A stretch of DNA of 64,000 bases, from positions 75,831 through 139,830 of the forward strand of contig DATJPT010000017.1 of NCBI GenBank assembly GCA_035506275.1, given 5' to 3'. Positions 6,318 through 13,388 of this stretch are shown here, piece after piece. The notes beneath the pieces are model-generated. The model saw only the letters and a list, made by a program, of their open reading frames with translations, did no database searches and was not told the origin of the DNA. Position 1 is the stretch's first letter. Every line of letters begins with the position of its first letter. The DNA is from Bacteroidota bacterium. GTDB taxonomy: Bacteria; Bacteroidota; Ignavibacteria; UBA10030; UBA8401. A program made the position numbers and the translations under genes.

Positions 6318-6344
6318 TTAGCACTCCCTCCCGCCGAGTGCTAA
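6318..6344. promoter_or_regulatory. CIRCE operator (HrcA binding site), perfect consensus
   Basis: TTAGCACTC-N9-GAGTGCTAA is present without a mismatch. CIRCE is bound by the heat-shock repressor HrcA and normally precedes groES-groEL, dnaK or hrcA. Here no chaperone gene follows: downstream to the terminator at 6581 only tiny frames exist. A second, degenerate copy (GCACTC-N8-GAGTGC) lies at 6395-6414 and doubles as a minus-strand terminator stem. The site lies inside the IS1595 element. Confidence 0.8.
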
Positions 6345-6384
6345 CACCTATCAGACAAATGTAGTAAACCAAAGAAGAGTCCAA

Positions 6385-6472
6385 AAACACAAAAGCACTC
6401 GTTAGCGCGAGTGCCTTTGAAAACTCCATCCACCAAGATTGGCTTTGCTTTGGATACCGTCTTCGATGACGT
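6385..6472 (-). ncRNA. Candidate small RNA, about 88 nt
   Basis: A promoter at 6479-6507 and a rho-independent terminator (GCACTCG/CGAGTGC stem at 6395-6414, then TTTTGTGTTTTT on the minus strand) define a short transcript with no convincing reading frame. A 69-residue minus frame starting with TTG at 6507 overlaps it but begins inside the -35 box. Expression and function are unknown. Confidence 0.35.
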
Positions 6473-6478
6473 GCTATA

Positions 6479-6507
6479 AATATCGTCAAATTTTGCCCAG
6501 TTGTCAA
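6479..6507 (-). promoter_or_regulatory. Promoter candidate for the small RNA
   Basis: TTGACA (6507-6502) and GATATT (6484-6479) with a 17-base spacer on the minus strand. The -10 box differs from TATATT at one position. Confidence 0.45.
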
Positions 6508-6577
6508 GGGAAAAATTGATTTTTCTGATATTTAATGGAAATTAATGTAGCCGTTTTATAGCTCATAAATCCAAAAA

Positions 6578-6615
6578 AGTAGCCCGTACGTCGGAAGACG
6601 TACGGGCTTTTTGCT
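6578..6615. terminator. Strong bidirectional terminator
   Basis: A perfect 12-bp stem (6581-6592 with 6597-6608) closed by a GGAA tetraloop, with TTTTT on one side and AAAAAA slightly upstream on the other. It would end transcripts from the CIRCE promoter after about 310 bases. Confidence 0.75.
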
Positions 6616-6697
6616 TTTTACCGGCTCACTAAGAGCCAATTGGTACATACAACCGGAGATGCTGGTAACATCTCCTCATTCAGGAAAGGAGCGCAAG

Positions 6698-6772
6698 ATG
6701 ATAAACACTTGGCGCGGGATCATGCAGCCCTTTGAAGGCTTCATTTTCCGTGCGCGTGGTTCACCATATTAA
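6698..6772 (+). CDS. Possible 24-residue peptide in a structured RNA
   Basis: A short frame starting MINTWRGIMQPFEGF and ending RARGSPY follows a strong ribosome-binding site (AAAGGAG seven bases upstream). The leader contains two hairpins, GGCTC/GAGCC near 6625-6640 and GGAGATG/CATCTCC near 6655-6675, and a GGGCC-TTTC-GGCCC hairpin follows the stop. The peptide is basic and mildly hydrophobic. It could be a leader peptide, a small toxin-like peptide, or a chance frame inside a structured RNA. No homologue is recognised. Confidence 0.35.
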   Translation: MINTWRGIMQPFEGFIFRARGSPY

Positions 6773-6927
6773 CGCCCTGCTACGCGGGGCCTTTCGGCCC
6801 TTTGCATACCCGTAATGCAAAACAGCTAACGCCTTGTATACGGTTCCCGAAAAACGCAGCCCCAATATGTAGGGACTTTACCAAAGAAGCAAGGGTTATT
6901 TGAACGGCCAAAATAAGGAATATTCTT

Positions 6928-7092
6928 ATGGCAACCGGACAGTCTTGCCCGCGATCGGGCATCTGGATAAGCAATTGTCACAATGGACATCGTGAACAAA
7001 TTGCTTTGAGTAGAGGGGAAAAATTCCCTCCATGTAGTCACTGTAGAGGTGGTGCTACCTGGACCCTACTCACTCCAACCCATCAATCGTGA
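6928..7092 (+). CDS. Small zinc-ribbon-like protein, 54 residues
   Basis: The frame begins MATGQSCPRSGIW and has AAGGAA seven to eight bases before the ATG. It contains the elements GQSCPRSGIW, then NCHNGHREQIAL, then GEKFPPCSHCRGG and WTLL. The Cys pair in PPCSHC with the N-terminal Cys and the Cys-His of NCHNGH could bind one zinc ion. The layout (SGIW, then a Gly-Glu-x-Phe-Pro-Pro turn, then Trp-x-Leu) resembles small YjzC-type proteins of unknown function. It is shorter than usual ORF cut-offs. It lies on the strand opposite to the transposase, with a strong hairpin just after its stop. Confidence 0.55.
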   Translation: MATGQSCPRSGIWISNCHNGHREQIALSRGEKFPPCSHCRGGATWTLLTPTHQS

Positions 7093-7104
7093 TGGTTGAA
7101 TAAT

Positions 7105-7142
7105 CAATCGCCCGTTAGAAAGATTTTTCTAACGGGCGATTG
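7105..7142. terminator. Long hairpin between the zinc-ribbon gene and the transposase operon
   Basis: A perfect 17-bp stem (7105-7121 with 7126-7142) closed by GATT. It separates convergent genes and can act on both strands, though U tracts are short (ATTTAGTT on plus, ATTATTC on minus). Confidence 0.6.
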
Positions 7143-7150
7143 TATTTAGT

Positions 7151-7300
7151 TCACTTTGAATTCCCCCTACGCTTTCTCGCACTAACTTTTTTCGGGGGAG
7201 AGACCTGTAGCAATTTCTTCAACGCATCTTCCGCCTTAAGCGGGAATAGGGATAGAGGTTTTTCATTCGTTGTTTTTTTCTCTCCCGTTTTCTTATCCAT
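7151..7300 (-). CDS. 49-residue basic protein translationally coupled to the transposase
   Basis: The start codon lies within the last codons of the transposase gene (ATGGATAA overlap of eight bases), so translation is probably coupled. The product begins MDKKTGEKKTTNEKP and ends with a basic tail VSARKRRGNSK; in the middle, LSLFPLKAEDALKKLLQVSP reads as a short helix-forming motif. I recall similar small proteins with an LSL-x-PL-x-x-x-x-AL core beside transposases, but cannot name a family. It could help regulate transposition. It is too short for ordinary gene finders. Confidence 0.5.
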   Translation of the reverse strand: MDKKTGEKKTTNEKPLSLFPLKAEDALKKLLQVSPPKKVSARKRRGNSK

Positions 7301-8240
7301 GCGTTTGCCTTAATGAGTCCCTATAAGTAAGACGTTTTCCGGTGAATCCCGCAATTGCAGAAATTGTTCTGTCGTGGTCTTCAACCTTCCGATGATTGTA
7401 TCTGAAATCGAACTCAGCGAGATAGCGGTGTAAATGTTCTTTGCTTACGTGATGATACACGCCGTTGATTCCGCGTTTGAGTAAGCTGAAAAACCCTTCA
7501 ACGGTGTTCGTGTAAACATCACCACGAACATATTCATAGTTGCTATGGACGACCGTATTATGAGAGGCGAATTTCTTGCCGATGTTTCTATACGTCGGCA
7601 GCTCGTCTGTCATAAGATCGGATTTCGGATTGATATTTTCAAGTAGCGTTTGCCGTAACGTACTCGCGGACACTGTAGGAACAACAAAAGAACGAACCTT
7701 GCCATTCCGTTGAACTAAGGAAACAACGGGAGTCTTATTTTCAAATCCTTTTTGCCATCCCACTCGACGGCTCCGACCCCCAACGTAGGTTTCGTCTGCC
7801 TCGACTGTACCCCTCATCTTCCGCGTGAACTTGGATTGACCCATTGCATAGCGTATCCGGTGCGCCATGAACCACGCCGTTTTATAGGTGATACCTAATT
7901 GCCTATGAAGTTGGTGCGCACTCATTCCCTTCTTAGAGCTACAAAGTAAAGTAATCGCTTGTAGCCATATATCCAGGTCAATGTGGCTATCCTCAAAGAT
8001 AGTTCCAACGGTGACAGTGAACTGATTGCTTCTTTTGTTTCGACGGCATTCCTTGCAGCGATATAAGCCTTTACGAATTTCCTTATCCTTGTTAGCCGTG
8101 ACAGCAACAACGTCCTTGCTCTCGCAACGAGGGCAAACAACGCCGTCAGGCCAACGCAGACTTTCAAGAAGTTGCCGTGCCTCTTCGTTCTTGGCTTTGC
8201 TGTGTGCAAGTCCTTTGAGGGTTAATTTGTTGGTTTTCAT
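7293..8240 (-). CDS. IS1595 family transposase (ISXO2-like)
   Basis: The 315-residue protein has an N-terminal zinc ribbon (CPRCESKD near 37-40 and CKECRRNK near 62-65), a helix-turn-helix region (GMSAHQLHRQLGITYKTAWF around 105-124) and an ISXO2-type DDE domain starting with GTVEADETYVGG near 145. A second acidic residue is in LMTDELPTYR, and the third segment contains NTVEGFFSLLKRG, the Asn-x-x-Glu variant typical of this family. Length and order match complete ISXO2-like transposases. Its promoter (8273-8301) is partly formed by the terminal inverted repeat, a usual self-regulatory arrangement. It ends overlapping a 49-residue gene. Confidence 0.9.
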   Translation of the reverse strand: MKTNKLTLKGLAHSKAKNEEARQLLESLRWPDGVVCPRCESKDVVAVTANKDKEIRKGLYRCKECRRNKRSNQFTVTVGTIFEDSHIDLDIWLQAITLLCSSKKGMSAHQLHRQLGITYKTAWFMAHRIRYAMGQSKFTRKMRGTVEADETYVGGRSRRVGWQKGFENKTPVVSLVQRNGKVRSFVVPTVSASTLRQTLLENINPKSDLMTDELPTYRNIGKKFASHNTVVHSNYEYVRGDVYTNTVEGFFSLLKRGINGVYHHVSKEHLHRYLAEFDFRYNHRKVEDHDRTISAIAGFTGKRLTYRDSLRQTHG

Positions 8241-9744
8241 AGGTCGTATCCTTTGTTTGATTCAATGGATACAATATACAAAACGAAAAGCGGTTTGTCA
8301 AGTATACAATTGCCGTTTTTGGAAGGGAATTTTGGACGAAGGCGCGTCGTACAGCGCTTTCGTCGCTGTTCAGGTAATTTTGCCCAGCAACAGGGATGTG
8401 GGAGGAGGTTTTTGAAACGAGCGTGACGATCTCCCCTGTCCAACCGCCAAAATATAAAAGACAGAGGAGCGTCAACCCGACAAGACGCGGCTTCGACAGC
8501 TGATATGCCTTTTGCCGAATGATGAACCAGGCGTACGCGGCGGCAAGAATGAAAAGAGGAACTACCGGAAACCGATAGCGGGCATCCGCGTAAAAAACAA
8601 GATGAATGACAAGCCAATAGAGAAGAATTCCCCGCAGCAGGAAAAATCTGTTTTCACTCCCCCTGGCCGGGCAGATCAGGCCAAAGCTTCCCAAAAGCAC
8701 TGCGACAACATACGGCAGATGAAGGAGGATGATATTGCTCAGAGAAAGCTGAGAGAACACCGCCGCAGCGTTCGGCGATGTCGCCCACTCCGGTTTGTAC
8801 TCCATCGTCATGAGAAGCCAATAGTCGGCCGCAAAAAAATGAGCGAATTTTTTCCCTTCGATGAGGCAGTACTCCAGGGGATGACTTCGAATGAAGTCGA
8901 GCCCTCTCTGAAAGCCGAGGTCGGAACGATCAAAATCGTCGGCAACGGCGGCAAGAGGGTTATTGTCCCGCGGGAACGAGTATGCCCCGCTCGCGCCGGA
9001 ATGATTTCCCATCCAGAAATTGACCCCCGCGTTGCTCGTCATCGAGAGCCGGTGGAACATGTCATAATTTCTCACCAGCCATGGGGCGACGACAATCGCT
9101 GCGGTCGCAACGATCAACATCAATCCCCCGGCGTTCTTTGTGAACGGTATTCCGCGTCTGTACCGGTATAAAAAAATTACGGCCGGAATAAGCGCCACGG
9201 TGGTGCGCAGAAGAAGCCCGGCTCCTGTCAGCGCTCCCAGGATGACAGAGGCTGCGGCCAGGCCGAGATCATCTTCTTCGATCACGACCACCCAGACGAT
9301 GAGCAATAGAACGGTCGTAAAGAGCGTCTCGGTCATCAGATGCGAAACATACAACACTTGAATTGGGAATACGGCGAGCGCGGCGGCGGCGATCAGCCCG
9401 ACACTTTCAGAGAACATTTTTTTTCCGATGCTGAAGAGCAAGAGGCAGGACAAAACATCCGCGGCTGCTTGAAAGAATCTGATCGGCGTCTTCACATCCC
9501 CGAACACTCCATACGAACCCGCAAGAAGGAGCGGATAACCGGGGAGCCGGTACGCAGTCGGCGCTCCGTCGAGCGAAAATCCCTGGCCATGGACAAGCGA
9601 ACGCGCGATCGCGTCGTAATCCCTGTCGTCCGAAATAAGCGGCGGATGAAAGAAAGCTGCCATGCAGATGCGGAGCACGGCCGCAACTGCGATGATGGTA
9701 AAAAGGTATTTACGGTTGGTTGCCGAAACCGCAAAATGCTTCAT
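8164..9744 (-). CDS. GT-C family glycosyltransferase (ArnT/PMT-like), 3' end altered by the island
   Basis: An integral membrane protein with ten or more hydrophobic segments. The first periplasmic loop has the GT-C acidic motif (PLISDDRDYDAIA) followed by PTAYRLPGYPLLLAG, typical of dolichyl- or polyprenyl-phosphate sugar transferases of the PMT/ArnT type. Residues 1-476 are chromosomal. The last 50 residues, from position 8314 down, are read from the island's inverted repeat and transposase start region in another frame. Joining the target duplication shows that the original gene ended Leu-Pro-Lys-Thr-Arg-stop (478 residues), so the insertion replaced two native residues with a foreign tail and probably did little harm. 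It lies 33 bases after a GT4 gene in one operon. Confidence 0.8.
   Translation of the reverse strand: MKHFAVSATNRKYLFTIIAVAAVLRICMAAFFHPPLISDDRDYDAIARSLVHGQGFSLDGAPTAYRLPGYPLLLAGSYGVFGDVKTPIRFFQAAADVLSCLLLFSIGKKMFSESVGLIAAAALAVFPIQVLYVSHLMTETLFTTVLLLIVWVVVIEEDDLGLAAASVILGALTGAGLLLRTTVALIPAVIFLYRYRRGIPFTKNAGGLMLIVATAAIVVAPWLVRNYDMFHRLSMTSNAGVNFWMGNHSGASGAYSFPRDNNPLAAVADDFDRSDLGFQRGLDFIRSHPLEYCLIEGKKFAHFFAADYWLLMTMEYKPEWATSPNAAAVFSQLSLSNIILLHLPYVVAVLLGSFGLICPARGSENRFFLLRGILLYWLVIHLVFYADARYRFPVVPLFILAAAYAWFIIRQKAYQLSKPRLVGLTLLCLLYFGGWTGEIVTLVSKTSSHIPVAGQNYLNSDESAVRRAFVQNSLPKTAIVYLTNRFSFCILYPLNQTKDTTYENQQINPQRTCTQQSQERRGTATS
8273..8301 (-). promoter_or_regulatory. Transposase promoter overlapping the terminal inverted repeat
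   Basis: TTGACA (8301-8296) and TATATT (8278-8273) with a 17-base spacer. The -35 box lies within the right inverted repeat, so transposase binding at the end should repress its own gene. Confidence 0.7.
8291..8314 (-). repeat. Right terminal inverted repeat of the IS1595 element and island
   Basis: Read inward on the minus strand it begins GGCAATTGTATACTT and continues GACAAACCG. It matches 5209-5232 at 21 of 24 positions and directly abuts the duplicated GTTTTTGG. Confidence 0.85.
8315..8322. repeat. Right 8-bp target-site duplication
   Basis: GTTTTTGG, identical to 2146-2153. Eight-base duplications are usual for the IS1595 family. Confidence 0.8.
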
Positions 9745-9777
9745 GAGAATTCAACCCATGCTAACCTGGGGACCGTT

Positions 9778-10899
9778 TCAGCGGGAACGCATAGCTTCAA
9801 TTTTTTCATCGATGAATCTTCTCATATTTTCCCTGTAGATCTCCCGAGAGAATTGGAGGGCTCGCTCCCTAATTTTTTTCGGGTCAAATTTTATTCGGTT
9901 TGCCTTTGCGACCGCATCCTCCAAGGATTCGACCGTCTGCTCATAAAAGAAGATCCCTGATATCCCCTCCTGCACCGTCTCCAAAGCTCCTCCTTTCCCG
10001 TAGGCTATGACCGCCTTGCCGCTGGCCATTGCCTCAAGCGGAACAATGCCGAAATCCTCTTCCCCCGGAAAAATGAGAGCCGTACATCCTGCGTACAGCG
10101 ACGCGAGTTCATGGTCGTTCTTCCATCCGACAAATTCGACGTTGGGCCGTGCGGACCGGCGCAGCTTTTCGCCGTCGGGACCTTTTCCCACTACGACCAG
10201 CCTCTTCCCGTTCTTGTTGAACGCCTTCACCGCAAGGTCGACTTTCTTGTACGGAACAAGCGCGCTCACTATTAAATAGTATCCGTCGTCCCTCTCCGAT
10301 AGCTGGAATTCCGACGTGTCGACGGGGGGAAAAATAATCTCCGCTTCGCGGCCGTAGTGACGGCGAATCCGCCGGCGAACATGCTCGGAAATCGCAATAA
10401 AATGATGAACCCGGCCTGCCGTCTTCTTGTCCCACAACCTCAGCATCGGCGCGGCGATCTTCATCGCGACACGTACGGCGAGTCCAGCCTGCCCCTTCCC
10501 GAAATATTCGTCATACATCTCATACACATACCGCATCGGAGTAAAGCAATAGCAAAGATGGAGCGCCGTGGAGCGCGGCCGCGCTCCCTTGGCAACACAA
10601 TGGCTTGTCGAGAGAAGAAGGTCGTATTCAGAGAAATCAAAGGCGCTGATCGCGAGCGGGAAGACGGGAAGGTACATTCTGTATTTTTGTTCCACAAAGG
10701 GAACGTGCTGAAGAAACGACGTATGAATCGTCTTCGATTCGATGAGCGGAGACATTGCGCCTTTGACATGAAGGAGGGTATAGATCGGCGCCTCCGGAAA
10801 AAGCTCGCACAGCACCTCCAAGCATTTTTCCCCTCCGCGCATGCCGGTGAGCCAGTCGTGAACCAATGCAACGCGCAACGGTCGATGTGTCGAATTCAT
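9778..10899 (-). CDS. Glycosyltransferase family 4 protein
   Basis: The ATG at 10899 is chosen (GAAGGGCGG upstream); an earlier start would add a hydrophobic stretch not seen in the family. The 373-residue product begins RVALVHDWLTGMRGGEKCLEVL, a typical GT4 N-terminal Rossmann start with the GGEK turn, and the C-terminal domain has VVGKGPDGEKLRR and the donor-binding segment FPGEEDFGIVPLEAMASGKAVIAY with the EX7E-type motif. Members transfer mannose or other sugars from nucleotide sugars to lipid-linked glycans at the cytoplasmic membrane. With the GT-C gene downstream it points to surface glycan synthesis. Confidence 0.88.
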   Translation of the reverse strand: MNSTHRPLRVALVHDWLTGMRGGEKCLEVLCELFPEAPIYTLLHVKGAMSPLIESKTIHTSFLQHVPFVEQKYRMYLPVFPLAISAFDFSEYDLLLSTSHCVAKGARPRSTALHLCYCFTPMRYVYEMYDEYFGKGQAGLAVRVAMKIAAPMLRLWDKKTAGRVHHFIAISEHVRRRIRRHYGREAEIIFPPVDTSEFQLSERDDGYYLIVSALVPYKKVDLAVKAFNKNGKRLVVVGKGPDGEKLRRSARPNVEFVGWKNDHELASLYAGCTALIFPGEEDFGIVPLEAMASGKAVIAYGKGGALETVQEGISGIFFYEQTVESLEDAVAKANRIKFDPKKIRERALQFSREIYRENMRRFIDEKIEAMRSR

Positions 10900-11025
10900 T
10901 CCGCCCTTCTTATAAAAAGCCGCCAAAAATATACAAAGATTGAGAGCGGAATCAAAGCTTGCTAAAGCTTTCATCGCTCAGTATATTAAAATGCAGGGTT
11001 ATGAACTTCGACGTCGTTTTTTAGA

Positions 11026-12180
11026 ATGCACGAGTACAACCTTTCCTTATATCGGTCGTGGTTCCCTTTTCTTTCCACCGGAAAAATATGGATGAACCAT
11101 GCGGCTGTCAGCCCGCTCTCAAGCCGCGTGAAAGCCGCCGTGGAAGCGTATCTCCAACGATGCGCGGTCGATGAAATCGATACATACACCGGAGTTCTTC
11201 CGACCGCGGCGAAAACGAGAGCGAATCTCGGAGCAATGATCGGCGCTCCCGCCGACCGGATCGCATTTGCCGGCAATACGTCGGACGGACTGAACGTGCT
11301 CGCGTCGGGCCTGGACTGGCATCCCGGCGACAGGATCATCCTCAACGACTTCGAGTTCCCCTCGAACGTCGTCCCCTTCATCAACCTCAAGCGGCTCGGC
11401 GTCGAGATCGATTTCATCAGAACGAAATACGGCGAAGTGAACGCCGAACAGATCGATACCCTGATCACACCCAGAACGCGGCTCGTTTCCCTGAGCTTCG
11501 TCCAGTTTCTCTCCGGCTTTCGGGCGGACCTCAAAGCCATCGGCGAGGTCTGCAGGCGGCATGGCATTGTTTTTTGCGTCGACGCCATTCAGGGGCTTGG
11601 GGCTTCGCCGCTGGATGTCCGCTCTTCGAACATCCAGTTTCTTTCGTGCGGAGCGCCGAAATGGCTGATGGGAATGATGGGGCTCGGATTTGTCTACGTT
11701 TCCGAGGCATTGCAGGAACAGATCCGCCAGGCATATGCGGGGTGGACCAGCAACAGAAATTTTTTCGGGGATTTTCTAACGTATCGGATCGACTTCGATG
11801 AAACCGCCCGTCGGTATGAGAACGGGACGCAAAATTACACCGGCATTGTCGCGCTGGGCGAGTCAACCACGACGCTCCTCCACGTCGGCATCGAGAACAT
11901 CCAGACGCATCTCCACCGATTGACGGACCTTCTTATCGGATACGCCGATGAGGCCGGCTTCGAAGTTGTTACGCCTCGCGACCTCAGCCGGCGTGCAGGC
12001 ATCGTCTCCTTCAAATGCCCGAACGCCGCTCAATTGTTCGACTCCCTCGCAAAAGAAAATATCGTGGTCTCCATTCGCGAAGGATTGATACGCGTCTCCC
12101 CCCATTTTTACAATTCCCCCGGTGAGGCGGAAGCGATCCGCTCCGTGCTTCTCGCACACAGAAAAACGGCGGCAGCATGA
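11026..12180 (+). CDS. Class V aminotransferase (PLP-dependent, cysteine desulfurase-like fold)
   Basis: A 384-residue fold-type I PLP enzyme. It shows KIWMNHAAVSPLS at the N-terminus, the TSDGLNVLASGL cofactor segment near residue 88, Asp and Gln of VDAIQGLGA near 188, and the Schiff-base lysine in SCGAPKWLMGMMGLGF near 207. There is no catalytic cysteine loop of the kind seen in SufS, so a desulfurase role is unlikely; relatives include kynureninase- and isopenicillin-epimerase-like aminotransferases. The stop overlaps the next gene's start (ATGA), indicating coupled expression with an alpha/beta hydrolase. The substrate cannot be told from sequence. Confidence 0.82.
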   Translation: MHEYNLSLYRSWFPFLSTGKIWMNHAAVSPLSSRVKAAVEAYLQRCAVDEIDTYTGVLPTAAKTRANLGAMIGAPADRIAFAGNTSDGLNVLASGLDWHPGDRIILNDFEFPSNVVPFINLKRLGVEIDFIRTKYGEVNAEQIDTLITPRTRLVSLSFVQFLSGFRADLKAIGEVCRRHGIVFCVDAIQGLGASPLDVRSSNIQFLSCGAPKWLMGMMGLGFVYVSEALQEQIRQAYAGWTSNRNFFGDFLTYRIDFDETARRYENGTQNYTGIVALGESTTTLLHVGIENIQTHLHRLTDLLIGYADEAGFEVVTPRDLSRRAGIVSFKCPNAAQLFDSLAKENIVVSIREGLIRVSPHFYNSPGEAEAIRSVLLAHRKTAAA

Positions 12181-13085
12181 CACTACTTCTGGGGCTTTTC
12201 ATTGCCATCGTCGCGTTCGCGTTCACCGCGACGTCCGTCATCTTCGCCATCGGCCCGATCATGGTGCTGAATCCCCGCCGGCGGGGGGAAGAATTTTACA
12301 AAGAGCGCGGCGAGCCAACTTCCCCATCCGACCTTAAGCTTCCGTTCGAGGATTTCTGGTTCAACAACAGAGATCGGCAGGGACTTCATGCCTGGTACAT
12401 TCCGGCCGATGGACCCGCCCGCGGGACGGTCTTTTACCTTCACGGCGTCGGCGACAACAAGATCAGCGGTCTTCGCCTTGCCGAGGTGTTTCATTTCCGC
12501 CGTTTCAACGTAATGATGTACGACTCGAGGGCTCACGGAAAAAGCGAAGGGCGATACTGCACGTACGGCTATTACGAAAAATTTGACGTCTCCGATGCCA
12601 TCAACGTGCTGATAGAGCGGGAGAAATCGCCGCTGGGGAACATCGGGCTGTTCGGAACATCGATGGGGGCCGCCGTCGCGGTGCAAGCCGCCGGCATCGA
12701 GCCGCGCATCCGCGCCGTTGTTGCGGAGGGATGCTTTACAAGTCTACGGACGATCACCGTCGATTATCAAAAAAGGATCTTGTGGATGCCGTGGCATTTT
12801 CTCAGGAACGTCGCGATGAAGCGTTCGGAACACATCGCGCATTTCCGGCACCGCGACGTCTCGCCCCTCCTTTCGCTCGCGTCGATCCATGTTCCCATTC
12901 TTTTCATTCATGGGAAAAGCGACGCGCGCATCAAATATCAGTACAGCGAGCAGCTTTACGCCAATGCTCACGAGCCCAAAGAGCTGTACCTGATCGACGG
13001 CGCCAACCATACCGACATACACAACATCGCTCAGAAAGAATACGAAGAACGCGTAGCCGGGTTCTTCGAGCGCTGGCTGAAATAA
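12177..13085 (+). CDS. Membrane-anchored alpha/beta hydrolase
   Basis: The 302-residue protein starts with a membrane segment (about residues 2-32) and then an alpha/beta hydrolase domain. Visible are the oxyanion segment FYLHGVGDN, the motif DSRAHGKSEG, the nucleophile elbow GTSMGAA (Ser near 164), the acid in FIHGKSDARI and the His in DGANHTDIH. This is the pattern of BEM46/YqkD-type serine hydrolases. It overlaps the preceding aminotransferase gene by four bases. It would face the cytoplasm or periplasm depending on the orientation of the anchor. Substrate unknown; an esterase or peptidase is possible. Confidence 0.85.
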   Translation: MTLLLGLFIAIVAFAFTATSVIFAIGPIMVLNPRRRGEEFYKERGEPTSPSDLKLPFEDFWFNNRDRQGLHAWYIPADGPARGTVFYLHGVGDNKISGLRLAEVFHFRRFNVMMYDSRAHGKSEGRYCTYGYYEKFDVSDAINVLIEREKSPLGNIGLFGTSMGAAVAVQAAGIEPRIRAVVAEGCFTSLRTITVDYQKRILWMPWHFLRNVAMKRSEHIAHFRHRDVSPLLSLASIHVPILFIHGKSDARIKYQYSEQLYANAHEPKELYLIDGANHTDIHNIAQKEYEERVAGFFERWLK

Positions 13086-13101
13086 CGGCAATTCTACAGT
13101 G

Positions 13102-13130
13102 TTGACTTTCTCTCCTTTTCTCTCTACGTT
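13102..13130 (+). promoter_or_regulatory. Promoter candidate downstream of the hydrolase
   Basis: TTGACT (13102-13107) and TACGTT (13125-13130) with a 17-base spacer. It could serve the small frame at 13178 and the lipoprotein gene at 13389. The -10 box is only a moderate match. Confidence 0.35.
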
Positions 13131-13177
13131 TTATCCGGATTCTCTCTCTCGGTCATTTCGTACCTGCGGGAGGCAGT

Positions 13178-13312
13178 ATGAAAAACAGGACACCATCGTT
13201 CGATTCCCAGAAGACGTTTAATTTTGCGGTCCCGTTGATTGATCGATCCGGAAGGGCTAGGAAAGCTCCTGCGGATTCCGAAACAGCGAGCGATAGCGCG
13301 CGTACACATTGA
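13178..13312 (+). CDS. Possible 44-residue protein
   Basis: A short frame with a strong ribosome-binding site (GGGAGG six bases before ATG) in the otherwise empty stretch 13086-13388. The product begins MKNRTPSFDSQKTF and ends SDSARTH, is hydrophilic and has no recognisable motif. It may be real, a leader peptide, or chance. Apart from the promoter candidate at 13102 nothing else is visible in this intergenic region. Confidence 0.3.
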   Translation: MKNRTPSFDSQKTFNFAVPLIDRSGRARKAPADSETASDSARTH

Positions 13313-13388
13313 TCGGATCGATGTTTGTATCGCGTCAAAGCAAATCAATTTTTCAGGGTTGATGTTCACAAATCACAGCGGGGTTCGT

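Larger units (their letters stand above)
2154..8314. mobile_element. 6.16-kb AT-rich mobile island inserted at the 3' end of a glycosyltransferase gene
   Basis: The segment is visibly richer in A+T than both flanks, carries two transposase genes and several small unknown genes, and is bracketed by the direct repeat GTTTTTGG (2146-2153, 8315-8322). Its right end is a good IS1595-type inverted repeat end starting GGCAATTG. Its left end starts GGTGGGTGG and resembles the right end only weakly (GG then TACTTTGA against TACTTGA), while a much better partner repeat lies internally at 5209. The simplest reading is that the IS1595 element at 5209-8314 moved using a distant surrogate left end and brought 3 kb of donor DNA with it. 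A nested or rearranged composite element is the alternative. Confidence 0.75.
5209..8314. mobile_element. IS1595-family element with passenger genes
   Basis: The segment starts and ends with imperfect inverted repeats of 24 bases (5209-5232 and 8291-8314) that match at 21 positions, sharing ATTGTATACTT and ACAAACCG. The transposase gene reads inward from the right end. The element is about 3.1 kb, far longer than a simple IS, and carries two HicB-like system genes, a CIRCE-regulated region and small ORFs. Transporter IS with passenger genes are known in the IS1595 family. The bases outside the two ends (CACCTTGG and GTTTTTGG) are not a duplication, so this exact unit did not insert here on its own. 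Confidence 0.75.

Noticed and set aside
6298..6507. Minus-strand frame of 69 residues with a hydrophobic segment
   Set aside because: Its TTG start coincides with the -35 box of the small-RNA promoter and its end is encoded by the CIRCE palindrome; no ribosome-binding site.
6780..7041. Two minus-strand frames of 64 and 71 residues
   Set aside because: They are antisense to the 54-residue zinc-ribbon gene, which has a proper start site and motifs.
11026..12180. Cysteine desulfurase (SufS/IscS)
   Set aside because: The class V fold and lysine are present, but the catalytic cysteine loop is not visible, so only a class V aminotransferase is called.
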